Below, piece by piece: positions 41,675-50,259 of a stretch of 64,000 bases of DNA. Position 1 is the stretch's first letter; every line of letters begins with the position of its first letter. Source of the DNA: Streptomyces spectabilis (GTDB lineage: Bacteria; Actinomycetota; Actinomycetes; Streptomycetales; Streptomycetaceae); NCBI RefSeq assembly GCF_008704795.1, contig NZ_CP023690.1, positions 4,350,501-4,414,500 on the forward strand. Direction: 5' to 3'. The translations under genes were made by a program, and so were the position numbers. The notes under the pieces are model-generated. The model saw only the letters and a program-made list of their open reading frames with translations, did no database searches and was not told the origin of the DNA.

Positions 41675-42658
41675 CTACGGGTGGTGCGTGTCCGGCGCGC
41701 GGCGCGCGCCCAGCGCGTTCAGGAGCGCCGCGCCGCGCTCCGCGTCGTCCACCGACACCGCGAAGGCCTTCCCCTTGGCCCGGATGACCAGGCACTCCCC
41801 GGCGCGCAGCATGACCGTCGTGCCGAGGCCGCTCAGCCGGTAGCCCCAGCCGCCGACCTGACCGGGCGTGCGGTGCTCGGCGTACGCGATCTCGATGGTC
41901 TCGGGGGCCCAGCGCCGGACCGGTCGGCCGAGCGGCCCGAACGTGACCCGCAGGCCGTCGTCGGTCACGGCCGCCTCGACGGACGCGCAGGCCAGACAGG
42001 TGACGGCGACCAGGGCGAGGGGCACGGCTAGCGGCCACAGCGGGTCGGTGAGCCCGGCCGCCGTCACCACGGCCGCGACTACCGCCACCACGCCGAAGAC
42101 CGCGGCGAGCACGTGCATCCAGGGGCTCGACGTACGGGATCGCCAGGCGACGCGCTCCCCGGGCGCTAGCTCCGCGCGCGGGGCGGCGCCCCGCGGCGGC
42201 GGCGCGTCCGGATGACGGCGGCGGGCCAGCAGGACCCCCAGGCCCGCCGCCGCCACGGCGGCCACCGCCACGGCCACGCCCCACCCGGTCGCCGAGGTGG
42301 CGTCGCGCCAGTCCTCGTGATCCACGTTGGCCCGCACGATCGACGCCTGCGCGCCGACGAGGGCCACGCCGAGGGGCAGCAGCACGGGCGTGCGCCAGGC
42401 GTCCGCGCGCCGTCCCGCGAGCAGCGCCCCACCGGCGACCACCGCCCAGACCAGCGCCGGGAACAGCGTCGCCGCCCACAGCGGCATCGAGTCGTCGGGG
42501 CGCGCGGAACCGGCGCTCCAGTGCGTGGCCAGACGGTCGGGAAGCCGATGGGCCGCCGCGAGGGGCAGCGCGACGAGCAGCACCAGGGTCGCCGCGCTCG
42601 CGCCCAGGGCGCCCCATGTCCGCCGTCCGCTCCTCCGGTCCGCGCCCGCGCCGCCCAC
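41675..42658 (-). CDS. DUF1648-type membrane protein
   Basis: A 327-residue integral membrane protein. The first helix (ASAATLVLLVALPLAAAHRL) is followed by LATHWSAGSARPDDSMPLWA, the pattern of the DUF1648 family, then four more helices in two pairs and a C-terminal PH-like soluble domain (TIEIAYAEHRTPGQVGGWGY ... LVIRAKGKAFAVSVDDAERG). The start is uncertain: the GTG at 42658 has AAAGGGGGAG very close, and an upstream GTG at 42709 would add 17 residues. Part of the gene exists as an inverted decayed copy 850 bases away. Confidence 0.75.
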   Translation of the reverse strand: MGGAGADRRSGRRTWGALGASAATLVLLVALPLAAAHRLPDRLATHWSAGSARPDDSMPLWAATLFPALVWAVVAGGALLAGRRADAWRTPVLLPLGVALVGAQASIVRANVDHEDWRDATSATGWGVAVAVAAVAAAGLGVLLARRRHPDAPPPRGAAPRAELAPGERVAWRSRTSSPWMHVLAAVFGVVAVVAAVVTAAGLTDPLWPLAVPLALVAVTCLACASVEAAVTDDGLRVTFGPLGRPVRRWAPETIEIAYAEHRTPGQVGGWGYRLSGLGTTVMLRAGECLVIRAKGKAFAVSVDDAERGAALLNALGARRAPDTHHP

Positions 42659-42728
42659 GGCTCCCCCTTTGATCAGTCCGACGAGGTCCCTCCCACCGTA
42701 ACTCCCCACGTCGGAAAGGGGTCGGGGC

Positions 42729-42941
42729 TCATCCGGCGCGGAAGATGACGAAGGGCCAGGCGGTGGCGGGAAGTTCGCTCAGCGCGGCGTCGGGGACGGC
42801 GGGCGGGGTGCCCGCGGGCGGGGCCGGGGCCGCCGTCGCCAGATCCTGCCGCGGCGTGCCGGGCGCGGCGGCGAAGACGCTCAAGGCGCCGAGCAGCGGA
42901 TGGAGTTCAGCGAATCTGTCGGTGGAGCCGGTGGATGCCAT
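42729..42941 (-). CDS. 70-aa protein at the end of the polyketide operon
   Basis: A small frame with GGAGGG 6 bases before its ATG, starting 64 bases after the hydrolase stop and in the same direction. It encodes MASTGSTDRFAELHPLLGAL, a Pro/Ala-rich middle, and ends ATAWPFVIFRAG. There is no cysteine, signal peptide or known domain. It is probably translated as the last gene of the PKS operon. A role as chaperone-like or precursor peptide is only a guess. Confidence 0.55.
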   Translation of the reverse strand: MASTGSTDRFAELHPLLGALSVFAAAPGTPRQDLATAAPAPPAGTPPAVPDAALSELPATAWPFVIFRAG

Positions 42942-43005
42942 CGTCGCCCTCCGTGCGAAAGTGCGTCCGTCCGTGCCTCAATACGTCCCTGCGTCCCTAC
43001 GCGCG

Positions 43006-44019
43006 TCAGCGCCGCAGGCAGTCGTCCGCGAAGGCGAGCGCCCGCAGGTGGTAGGCCCGGGCCGCCCAGCCCAGGCTGATGTTGTGGCCCGCGCCCGGCT
43101 GCCGGTCGACGCTCACGCGCGGGGCCGCGCGCAGCCCGGCGCGCAGGCGGGCGAGCGCCGGGGCGTCGCAGTGCCACAGGGCCTCGTACTCGGCGAAGGT
43201 GAACCGCACCGGCACCCGCACCCGGCCCGCGAGCGCGGCGAAGGCACCCGGCCAGCGCGCGGCGTCCCGCAGCTCCCGCGGCGGGACCGGCGAGACCATG
43301 CGGGCACTGGCGCGGAAGGTGTGGGGCGGGTAGAGGCGCAGCGGCCCCCAGTGCCCCGACCAGCGCACGCCCCCGGCGGGTCCGGTCAGTTCGGCGAGGG
43401 GCCGCGCGTACCGTTCGCCGCAGCCGGAGACGTCCAGGCCGAGCAGGACCGGGTCCGACGGGTCGCCCCGGTCGTCCGCCGCCATCCGCAGCGCCACCTT
43501 GCCGCCGAAGGAGTGGGCGAGGACGAGGACGCCCGCGCCCGTGTCGTGGAGCGCGGCGTGGCCCCGCAGCGCGGCCCGGACGGTGGCCGCCTGCTCGGCG
43601 ACCGGCAGGCCCTGCGGGAGCCGGGCGGCGGACAGGCCGTAGCCGGGGCGGTCGAGGGCGAGCACCGCGTAGCCGAGGTCCGCGGCGAGCGTGAGCAGGG
43701 AGGTGCCCGGGTGGGCCTGGCCGTCGAAGTAGGCCGCGCTCGTGCCCGCGCCGTGCAAGGCGAGGACCGTGGCGCGGGGCCGCTCGCCCCGGGGCAGGGC
43801 GAGCAGGCCGGACAGGGTGATGCCGTCCCCCGCGGCGAGGGTGACCTGCCGGACGCCGGGCGACGGCGTCCAGGGCGGCAGCGGCACGGGCGGGGCCGGC
43901 CGGGGCGCGGGGCCCGCCGGGCGGCGGGCCGCCGACGGCGGGCGCGTGGGGGTCGGCGCGCCCGCCGTCGACGGGGACTGCGGGGCGAGGGCGACCCCGC
44001 CGGGCTGCGGCCCGGTCAT
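43006..44019 (-). CDS. alpha/beta hydrolase in the polyketide operon
   Basis: A 337-residue hydrolase. A Pro/Ala-rich stretch of about 60 residues precedes the fold. Oxyanion segment VLALHGAGTS (about 95), nucleophile elbow LVLAHSFGGKVAL (about 170), a probable Asp after strand 7, and the catalytic His in PGAGHNISLGWAARAYHL (about 310) are all visible. Its ATG overlaps the stop of the aromatase gene in ATGA. Possible roles are release or cyclisation of the chain, or ester cleavage; type II PKS clusters only sometimes carry such an enzyme. Confidence 0.85.
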   Translation of the reverse strand: MTGPQPGGVALAPQSPSTAGAPTPTRPPSAARRPAGPAPRPAPPVPLPPWTPSPGVRQVTLAAGDGITLSGLLALPRGERPRATVLALHGAGTSAAYFDGQAHPGTSLLTLAADLGYAVLALDRPGYGLSAARLPQGLPVAEQAATVRAALRGHAALHDTGAGVLVLAHSFGGKVALRMAADDRGDPSDPVLLGLDVSGCGERYARPLAELTGPAGGVRWSGHWGPLRLYPPHTFRASARMVSPVPPRELRDAARWPGAFAALAGRVRVPVRFTFAEYEALWHCDAPALARLRAGLRAAPRVSVDRQPGAGHNISLGWAARAYHLRALAFADDCLRR

Positions 44020-45008
44020 CCCCGGCTCTCCGCGTACGCCTTGGCCGCGCCGAGGGTGGCCAGGCTGTTGGTGCTGAGGGCCGTGCGCACGTACGCGACC
44101 GCGTCCGCCGTCGTCGCGTCGGGGCCGAGGACCCGCGCCACGTTCCCGGTGTCGAGGACGAACGTGTGCTGCGAGGAAGCCGTGACGCCGGACCCGGTGT
44201 CGGTGAACGTCCAGTAGCCGGTGTGCAGCGTCATCAGGGCGGGCAGCGTGATCTGCTTGTACGCGATCTTCCGGTGCGGGAACGTCACCCGGTGCGACTT
44301 CGTGGTGTGCGCCGAGCCGTCCTTGGAGCGGGTGTCCATCTCCAGCGTCTGGAGGCCGGGGACCGGCTCGTCCAGGCGTACGGAGTCGACGTGCGGGAGC
44401 CGCTCGGGCCACAGGTGCGCCTCGTTGATGAAGTCGTACACGTCCTTCGCGGTGCCGTCGATGCGGACGGCGTCCTCGAAGGAGCACAGCAGGCCCTCGT
44501 CCTCGGCGGCGAGACCGCGCTCCGCGTTCTCCTTCAGGGCGGCCAGCTCGGTGCGCGAGTTGCGGTCGACGGCCTCGTCGAGCCACGCCAGGCCCGCGGC
44601 GTCGACGGCGCGGTAGTCGTGCAGGAGGCGTACCCGGCACTGACCCGACGGCAGGTTCTCGATGATCCAGGCGCCGCCCATGGCCGCCACCGGGGGCGTG
44701 CTGACCTCCTGCCGGAAGTCGACGCGCAGCCCGGCCCGGTCCAGGACGCGGCGCGAGGTCCAGTGCTTCACCTCGCCGTTGCCGGTGGCCCAGATGCGGA
44801 TGCGCTCCTCGCGGTCGTCGCCCTCCACGCGCTCGACGTGGACGGTCGGCGGGAAGATCCGCGGCCAGTTCTCCACGTCCGCGATCAGGCGGTACACGGC
44901 ATCGGCCGGCGCCGAGACCGTGATCTCGTGCTCGACCTCGCGCACGGTGTGCCCGCCCTCGGCGGCTTCGGCCTGGTGAACGGTGTCTTCGACGTCGTGA
45001 ACGGTCAT
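44016..45008 (-). CDS. polyketide aromatase/cyclase, two SRPBCC domains
   Basis: A 330-residue didomain ARO/CYC of the ActVII/JadD/LanL type, expected to aromatise the first ring after C9 ketoreduction. Domain 1 (about 20-165) has HEITVSAPADAVYRLIADVENWPRIFPPTVHVE in overlapping parts. Domain 2 (about 175-320) has EDAVRIDGTAKDVYDFINEAHLWPERLPHVDSV. Helix-grip residues and the START-like pattern W-P-x-x-x-P occur in both. It lies directly after the ketoreductase gene. Its stop overlaps the hydrolase start. Confidence 0.92.
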   Translation of the reverse strand: MTVHDVEDTVHQAEAAEGGHTVREVEHEITVSAPADAVYRLIADVENWPRIFPPTVHVERVEGDDREERIRIWATGNGEVKHWTSRRVLDRAGLRVDFRQEVSTPPVAAMGGAWIIENLPSGQCRVRLLHDYRAVDAAGLAWLDEAVDRNSRTELAALKENAERGLAAEDEGLLCSFEDAVRIDGTAKDVYDFINEAHLWPERLPHVDSVRLDEPVPGLQTLEMDTRSKDGSAHTTKSHRVTFPHRKIAYKQITLPALMTLHTGYWTFTDTGSGVTASSQHTFVLDTGNVARVLGPDATTADAVAYVRTALSTNSLATLGAAKAYAESRG

Positions 45009-45028
45009 GTGTGCTCTCCTCGTCCGGC

Positions 45029-45814
45029 TCAGAAGTTGCCGAGTCCGCCGCAGACGTTCATGGCCTGCGCGGTGATGGAGGCGGCGGTGTCGGAGGCCAG
45101 GTAGCCCACGAGGCCCGCCACCTCCTCGGGCGTCGAGTAGCGGCCGAGCGGGATCTTCGCCTGGAACTTCGCCAGGATCGCGTCCTCGGTCGTGCCGTGC
45201 AGGGCGGCGTAGTTGCCGCGGACGTGCTCGGCCATCGGCGTCTCGACGTAGCCGGGGCAGACCGCGTTGACGGTGATGCCGGTCGGCGCGAGCTCGTTGC
45301 CGAGGGCCTTGGTGAAGCCGACGACGCCGTGCTTGGAGGCCGAGTAGGGGGCGCCGAGGACGACGCCCTGCTTGCCCGCCGTGGACGCGATGTTGATGAT
45401 CCGGCCCCGGTCCTTGTGCCGCATCCCGCCGGTGCCCAGGACCTCGCGCGTCATCCGGAAGACGCTGTTGAGGTTGGTCTCGATGATGTCGTCCCACAGT
45501 TCGTCGGCGATGTCGGCGGTGGGGCCGCCGCCGGGGCGGCCCGCGTTGTTCACCAGGACGTCGACCGTGCCGAAGCGGTCGACGGCCGCCGTCACGAAGG
45601 CGTGGATCGACGCGGCGGAGCGGACGTCGACCACCGCCCCTTCGACGTCGAGGCCGTCCTCGCGGAGCTGCTTGACGGTCGTGACGACGTTGTCCGCGGT
45701 ACGGGCGCCGAGGAACACGCGGTGGCCCTGCTCGGCGAGGAGGCGGGCGACCGCGAGCCCGATGCCGCTGGTGGCACCGGTGACGACGGCCACGCGCGGG
45801 TCCTGCTGGGGCAT
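45029..45814 (-). CDS. type II PKS C9-ketoreductase (ActIII-like)
   Basis: A 261-residue SDR very similar to ActIII/JadE-type reductases. Cofactor loop TGATSGIG (about 12-19), NNAGRPGGGPT (about 90-100, the PGG-type motif of C9 reductases), catalytic IASTAGKQGVVLGAPYSASKHG with Ser, Tyr and Lys near 144, 157 and 161, and the C-terminal TAQAMNVCGGLGNF ending typical of these enzymes. It reduces the C9 carbonyl of the poly-beta-keto chain using NADPH. Located between ACP and aromatase as in angucycline clusters. Confidence 0.95.
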   Translation of the reverse strand: MPQQDPRVAVVTGATSGIGLAVARLLAEQGHRVFLGARTADNVVTTVKQLREDGLDVEGAVVDVRSAASIHAFVTAAVDRFGTVDVLVNNAGRPGGGPTADIADELWDDIIETNLNSVFRMTREVLGTGGMRHKDRGRIINIASTAGKQGVVLGAPYSASKHGVVGFTKALGNELAPTGITVNAVCPGYVETPMAEHVRGNYAALHGTTEDAILAKFQAKIPLGRYSTPEEVAGLVGYLASDTAASITAQAMNVCGGLGNF

Positions 45815-45857
45815 GTGCTCTCCTTCGGAGAATTCGGTGGGGAGTCGGGGGGGGGGC

Positions 45858-46115
45858 TCAGGCCGCGTGGGCCGCGACGGCCGCCACGAAGGCGCGCGGG
45901 GTGGTCGCGTCGCCGACGACCGACTCGTCGAGTTCGATGCCGTACTCGCGCTCGATGCGGCTCGCGGTCTCCAGGAGGGCCAGCGAGTCGTAGCCGAGCT
46001 GCTCGAACTCCGTGTCGGGGACGTCGGCCGCGTCGAGGTCCACGCCCTCGGGCGCTCCGGAGCCTTCGAGCAGCACGCGCTTGAGGTCGTCGAGGGTGAA
46101 GGGGGCGGCGGTCAT
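45858..46115 (-). CDS. type II PKS acyl carrier protein
   Basis: An 85-residue acidic ACP. The phosphopantetheine site is the Ser in EQLGYDSLALLETASRIERE (about residue 44). The length and flanking helices match ACPs of aromatic polyketide clusters. It follows the KS-beta gene by 58 bases and precedes the ketoreductase by 43. It carries the growing chain between the KS pair and tailoring enzymes. Confidence 0.95.
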   Translation of the reverse strand: MTAAPFTLDDLKRVLLEGSGAPEGVDLDAADVPDTEFEQLGYDSLALLETASRIEREYGIELDESVVGDATTPRAFVAAVAAHAA

Positions 46116-46173
46116 GCCGGTGCTCCTTGGTGGGTGGGTCGGGCTGGTGGGAAGGGGTGGTGCCGGGGCGCCG

Positions 46174-47385
46174 TCACGCGGCGGAGCGCACGACCATCGC
46201 CGAGTTGAAGCCGCCGTGGCCGCGGGCGAGGACGAGCGCGGTGCGCAGCTCGGCGGCGCGCGGCTGCGAGGTCACGAGGTCGAGGCCGTAGCGGTCGGCG
46301 GGCTCGACGTGGGCCGTGGGCGGGATCTGCCCCTCCGCCAGGGCCAGGAAGGCGGCGGCCAGGTCGAGGGAGGCGGCACCCGAGTACAGGCGCCCGGTCA
46401 TGGTCTTCGGGGCGGTCACGGGGACGCCGTGGGGGCCGAAGACGCCGGTGAGGGCCTCGGCCTCCGCCCGGTCGAGGCCGGGGTCCGCCGCGGCGTCGGC
46501 GAAGACCACGTCCACGTCCCCGGGGCGCAGTCCGGCGTCGGCCAGGGCGAGTTCGACGGCCTTGCGCAGGCTGCGGCCATCACGGTCGTCGCGGCCGTCG
46601 AAGGTGGCGGCGTACCCGGCGATCTCGCCGTACACCCGGGCGCCGCGCTCCCGCGCCGCGTCCGCGCGCTCCATGACGAGCAGCGCGCCGCCCTCGCCCG
46701 CGACGTGGCCCGCGGCCCGGTCGTCGAAGGGCAGGTACGCCGTGGTCGGCTCGGTGCCGGTGCTGAGGCGGCCGCTGGTGTGCAGGCCCACCCAGCCCCA
46801 GGAGCACAGGTTCGCGTCGACGGCGCCCGCGACGACGAGCCCGGTGCCCTTGCGGATCTGCCGCCGGGCGTGGGCGACGGCGTCGAGGCCGCCCGCCTGG
46901 TCGGTGACGACCACGCCGCTGGGCCCCTTCATGCCGTTGCGGATGGAGATCTGGCCGGTGTTGACCGCGTAGAACCAGGCGAAGGACTGGTACGCGCTGA
47001 CGTACTGGCTGCCCTTGCTCCACAGGTTCTTCAGCTCGCCCTGGCTGAACTCGAAGCCGCCCGCGGAGCTCGCGGTGATCACTCCCATGTCGAAGGCGGG
47101 CAGGTCCGCCGGGGCGACGCCCGCGTCCGCGAGCGCCCAGTCGGCGGCGACGAGGGAGAGCCGCGTGACCCGGTCGGTCTGCGGGAGCAGCCGGCTCGGC
47201 AGGTGCTCGTCGGCGGCGAAGCCGGAGATCTCTCCGGCGAGCGTCGCCGGGTAGCCGGAGGCGTCGAAGCGGGTGAGCGGGCCGATGGCGCTCTTGCCCG
47301 CGAGGGTGGCGTTCCAGAAGTCGCTCGTGCCGAGGCCGTTGGGCGCGACGACGCCGAGGCCGGTCACTACTACGGGCACGGTCAC
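46174..47385 (-). CDS. ketosynthase beta subunit / chain length factor
   Basis: A 403-residue KS-beta. The active-site Cys of KS-alpha is replaced by Gln in [20 protein letters not shown] (about residue 163), as in all chain length factors. It forms the heterodimer with KS-alpha that sets chain length. The GTG at 47385 overlaps the KS-alpha stop in GTGA, so the two subunits are translationally coupled. I cannot assign chain length from sequence by eye. Confidence 0.95.
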   Translation of the reverse strand: MTVPVVVTGLGVVAPNGLGTSDFWNATLAGKSAIGPLTRFDASGYPATLAGEISGFAADEHLPSRLLPQTDRVTRLSLVAADWALADAGVAPADLPAFDMGVITASSAGGFEFSQGELKNLWSKGSQYVSAYQSFAWFYAVNTGQISIRNGMKGPSGVVVTDQAGGLDAVAHARRQIRKGTGLVVAGAVDANLCSWGWVGLHTSGRLSTGTEPTTAYLPFDDRAAGHVAGEGGALLVMERADAARERGARVYGEIAGYAATFDGRDDRDGRSLRKAVELALADAGLRPGDVDVVFADAAADPGLDRAEAEALTGVFGPHGVPVTAPKTMTGRLYSGAASLDLAAAFLALAEGQIPPTAHVEPADRYGLDLVTSQPRAAELRTALVLARGHGGFNSAMVVRSAA

Positions 47386-48659
47386 CGCGCGGTCCTCTCG
47401 GGTCGGGCGAGCACCATGGCGCTCTGGAAGCCGCCGAAGCCGCTGCCGACGGTCAGGACGGCGTCGGTGCGCCGCTCGCGTGCGGTCAGCGGGACGTAGT
47501 CCAGGTCGCACTCGGGGTCGGGGGTGTGCAGGTTCGCCGTCGGCGGCACCACGTGGTGCTTCATGGCGAGGGCACAGGCCGCGATCTCGATGGAGCCGAT
47601 CGCGCCGAGGGAGTGGCCGACCATGGACTTGATGGAGCTGACGGGGGTGCGGTACGCGTGCTCGCCGAGGCTGCGCTTGAACGCGGCGGTCTCGTGCCGG
47701 TCGTTCTGCTTGGTGCCGGAGCCGTGCGCGTTGACGTAGTCGATCTCGTCGCCGTTCATCCGGGCCTCGTCGAGGGCGACGCGGATGGCCTCGGCCATCT
47801 CGGCGCCGTCCGGGCGCAGTCCGGTCATGTGGTACGCGTTGCTGCGGGTCGCGTAGCCCGCGATCTCCGCGTAAACGTGCGCGCCGCGCCGCCGGGCGCT
47901 CTGGAGTTCCTCCAGGACGAACACCGCGGCGCCCTCGCCGAGCACGAAGCCGTTGCGGGTGCCGTCGAAGGGCCGCGAGGCGTGTGCCGGGTCGTCGTGG
48001 CGCGGCGTGGTGGCCTTGATGGCGTCGAAGCAGGCCATGGTGATCGGTGAGATCGGCGCGTCGGAGGCGCCCGCGACCATGACGTCGGTGGTGCCCTCGC
48101 GGATCAGCTCGACGGCGTACCCGACGGAGTCGAGCCCGGAGGTGCAGCCCGCGGAGACCACGCTGCTGGGGCCCTGCGCGCCCACGGCGAGGGCGACCTC
48201 GGCGGCGAACGAGCTGGGCACGAAGTACCCGTAGAAGAACGGGTCGGCGTAGGCGTGGTCGACGAGGTCGAGGCGGCCGCCGTCGCTGACGGTCCGGTAG
48301 TCCTCGTCGAGGCTCATGGTGGCGCCGACGGCGCTGCCGACGGTGACGCCGACCCGGTAGGGGTCGTACGCGCCCACGTCGATGCCGCTGTCGGCGACGG
48401 CGCCGCGCGCGGCGACCACGGCGAACTGCGCGGCCCGGTCCATGCGCCGCGCCTCCCGCGGGGTCAGGCCGTGCGCGTACGGGTCGAAGTCGACCTCGGC
48501 GGCCACCCGGGAGCGGAACGGGGCGGGGTCGAAGAAGGTGATGCCGCGGGTGGCGGTGCGGCCCTCGCTGAGCAGGTTCCAGAAGGCGTCGGCGCCGACG
48601 CCCCCGGGGGCGATGACCTCGACGCCGGTGATGACGACGCGGCGGCCGTGGCTGGTCAC
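47382..48659 (-). CDS. ketosynthase alpha subunit (type II PKS)
   Basis: A 425-residue KS-alpha that builds the poly-beta-ketone by decarboxylative condensation. Catalytic Cys is in [20 protein letters not shown] (about 171), the two histidines in [14 protein letters not shown] (about 307) and [11 protein letters not shown] (about 345). The end [12 protein letters not shown] is typical. The GTG start overlaps the upstream cyclase stop (GTGA). No acyltransferase gene is nearby; malonyl loading presumably uses the fatty-acid FabD, as usual. Confidence 0.96.
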   Translation of the reverse strand: MTSHGRRVVITGVEVIAPGGVGADAFWNLLSEGRTATRGITFFDPAPFRSRVAAEVDFDPYAHGLTPREARRMDRAAQFAVVAARGAVADSGIDVGAYDPYRVGVTVGSAVGATMSLDEDYRTVSDGGRLDLVDHAYADPFFYGYFVPSSFAAEVALAVGAQGPSSVVSAGCTSGLDSVGYAVELIREGTTDVMVAGASDAPISPITMACFDAIKATTPRHDDPAHASRPFDGTRNGFVLGEGAAVFVLEELQSARRRGAHVYAEIAGYATRSNAYHMTGLRPDGAEMAEAIRVALDEARMNGDEIDYVNAHGSGTKQNDRHETAAFKRSLGEHAYRTPVSSIKSMVGHSLGAIGSIEIAACALAMKHHVVPPTANLHTPDPECDLDYVPLTARERRTDAVLTVGSGFGGFQSAMVLARPERTAR

Positions 48660-49198
48660 GCGGCCTCCCAGTGGTGGACGCGGGTGGCGATGGCGTCGGC
48701 GGGCGTGGTCCAGGTCGCCGGGTCGTACGGCGGGACGATCGGCATCAGGGCGTCGCAGATCCTGATGAAGCGGGGGTCGGCGTCGACCCAGGCCTTGTCG
48801 ATCAGGGCGCCGCCGTCCTCCTGGCCGAAGTGCTGGAGGTGCAGGTAGACGTCGCCGACGAGGAAGAGCTGGCGGTGCCGGGTGCCCATCCGCTCGGGGA
48901 AGTCGGTCGCGTCGAGTTCGGCGAACAGCGCGGCGACCTCGGTCTGCCGCACGGGGTCCATGCGGTTCACGATGAGGGTGCTGTGCAGCGGGCCGGGGAC
49001 GGCGGTGCTCGCCGACCAGTCGTAGAAGCGGGCCGCCCTGCCGTCGGTCCCGGCCGGGCCCGGGGCCTCGGCGAAGTCCCGTACGTCGATCAACAGGTCG
49101 TGGTACGTGAACACTTGGCGGCGGGTGAGGCCCGCGCCTCGCGGCGCATCGGGAATCGCGTCGGATTCCCTGCTGGCCAGCGTCACAGTGGTGTGCAT
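48656..49198 (-). CDS. TcmI-type polyketide cyclase with N-terminal extension
   Basis: A 180-residue protein. Residues about 73-180 form the TcmI/JadI cyclase domain (PF04673-like): [48 protein letters not shown], and the ending [20 protein letters not shown]. Known members are about 110 residues. The extra 70 N-terminal residues include [19 protein letters not shown], which resembles the [18 protein letters not shown] strand-loop of the domain itself, so it may be a partial second module. First gene of the PKS operon; GGAAG lies 8 bases before the ATG. Confidence 0.88.
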   Translation of the reverse strand: MHTTVTLASRESDAIPDAPRGAGLTRRQVFTYHDLLIDVRDFAEAPGPAGTDGRAARFYDWSASTAVPGPLHSTLIVNRMDPVRQTEVAALFAELDATDFPERMGTRHRQLFLVGDVYLHLQHFGQEDGGALIDKAWVDADPRFIRICDALMPIVPPYDPATWTTPADAIATRVHHWEAA

Positions 49199-49285
49199 GC
49201 GGAGTTCTTCCTGCCTCCCGAGTAGAACCTTGCGCTCAGCTTGGCCGACCCGCGATTCAAGTCTCCAGACAGCCGGTGCACGGCA

Positions 49286-49366
49286 GTTATAGGTCTTCTC
49301 AGGGGAATCTCAGGGTTGTCCGCTGCTACCCGTGGATACGTCAGACGCACGTCAAATCTCTGACAA
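49286..49366 (-). promoter_or_regulatory. PKS operon promoter with 11-bp-period heptamer repeats
   Basis: On the minus strand TATAAC (49291-49286) is a good -10 with no proper -35. In its place CTGAGAT-TCCC-CTGAGAA (49313-49296) forms a direct heptamer repeat with 4-base spacer, ending 4 bases before the -10. Further upstream TTGTCAG-AGAT-TTGACGT-GCGT-CTGACGT (49366-49338) gives three more heptamers at period 11. This is the layout used by OmpR-type and SARP activators. Confidence 0.6.
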
Positions 49367-49393
49367 CCGCAGCACGCGGAAAGGGCGGGGTGA

Positions 49394-49444
49394 GAGCATG
49401 GAGAAGGCCGACGCGGCGGTGCCGCGTCGGCCTTCTCCATGCTC
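49394..49444. terminator. 24-bp perfect hairpin between regulator gene and PKS operon
   Basis: Arms 49394-49417 and 49421-49444 are perfectly complementary (start GAGCATGGAGAAGG) with a 3-base loop GGT. It begins 10 bases after the stop of the JadR1-like gene and separates the P450-methyltransferase-regulator operon from the PKS operon promoter. Confidence 0.85.
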
Positions 49445-49454
49445 AAGCCCTGTC

Positions 49455-50216
49455 TTACGCCTCGGCCATCATGAACCCCACTCCGCGTACGTTGACGATC
49501 CAGTCGCTGTCGCCCAGCTTTCCGCGCAGGCTGCTGACATGGGTGTCCACCGTCCGCCGCGACCAGGAGTCGCCCCAGATCTGCCGGACGATCACCCGGC
49601 GCGAGACCACGGTCCCCGGGTGCGCGGCCAGCATGTGCAGCAGGTCGAACTCCTTGCGCGTCAGCGGGACGCGCCGGTGGTGGAAGTGCACTTCGCGGGA
49701 GTTCACATCGATGCGCAGCGGCCCGTGCTCAATGACCCGGGCGGTTTCCGCACGCGGTTCGAAACGGCGCATCACCGCCTCGATACGGGCGAGGAGTTCA
49801 CGGAATCCATAAGGCTTCGCGACGTAGTCGTCGGCGCCCGCCTGAAGTCCCAGAACGGTGTCGAGTTCGGAACCCCGGCCCGTGACGGCGATGACGGGCG
49901 TATTCGCCGCGGCCCGGATCACCCGGCACACCTGAAGGCCGTCCAGATCGGGCAGGTCGAAATCGAGGAGGACCACGTCGGCCTCCCCGTACGCGGCGAG
50001 CGCCTCGGCGCCCGTCGCCGCTTGCCGTACGTCGTGCCCGTGCCGCTCCAGGTCGCGCGTCAGCCGGTCCCGGTCGGGCGAGTCACTGCCCACCACGAGG
50101 ACCTGCCAGGTCGCGGACAGGGCGCGCGCCCCGGCCACCGCGGAACTCAGCGACCTGAGCGGTCTGTCCCGCGGCTCCCGGACGAGATCCGTCACATTGC
50201 TTCTGCCGTTCATCAT
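49455..50216 (-). CDS. JadR1/LanI-like atypical response regulator 1
   Basis: A 253-residue OmpR/PhoB-type protein: receiver (about 38-150) and winged-helix DNA-binding domain (about 160-250, LTRKEFDLLHMLAAHPGTVV, SRRTVDTHVSSLRGKLG). The phosphoacceptor Asp (VVLLDFDLPDLDG) and the Lys (DDYVAKPYG) are present, but the acidic pair after strand 1 reads VVGSDSPD instead of VDDE. Such atypical regulators (JadR1, LndI, LanI, AurP) activate angucycline-type clusters. It is third in an operon with P450 and methyltransferase (44-base gap) and is followed by the 24-bp hairpin. Confidence 0.88.
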   Translation of the reverse strand: MMNGRSNVTDLVREPRDRPLRSLSSAVAGARALSATWQVLVVGSDSPDRDRLTRDLERHGHDVRQAATGAEALAAYGEADVVLLDFDLPDLDGLQVCRVIRAAANTPVIAVTGRGSELDTVLGLQAGADDYVAKPYGFRELLARIEAVMRRFEPRAETARVIEHGPLRIDVNSREVHFHHRRVPLTRKEFDLLHMLAAHPGTVVSRRVIVRQIWGDSWSRRTVDTHVSSLRGKLGDSDWIVNVRGVGFMMAEA

Positions 50217-50259
50217 GCCCCCGTGGATTCCCCCATGTCCCGCGCGCCGCCGTCGCGGC

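Noticed and set aside
41050..41787. 245-codon plus-strand frame including the decayed DUF1648 copy
   Set aside because: Only 41331-41457 has homology; the rest is repeat and shadow sequence with no start site.
42659..42728. Terminator between the DUF1648-like gene and the PKS operon
   Set aside because: No stable hairpin was found in this short gap.
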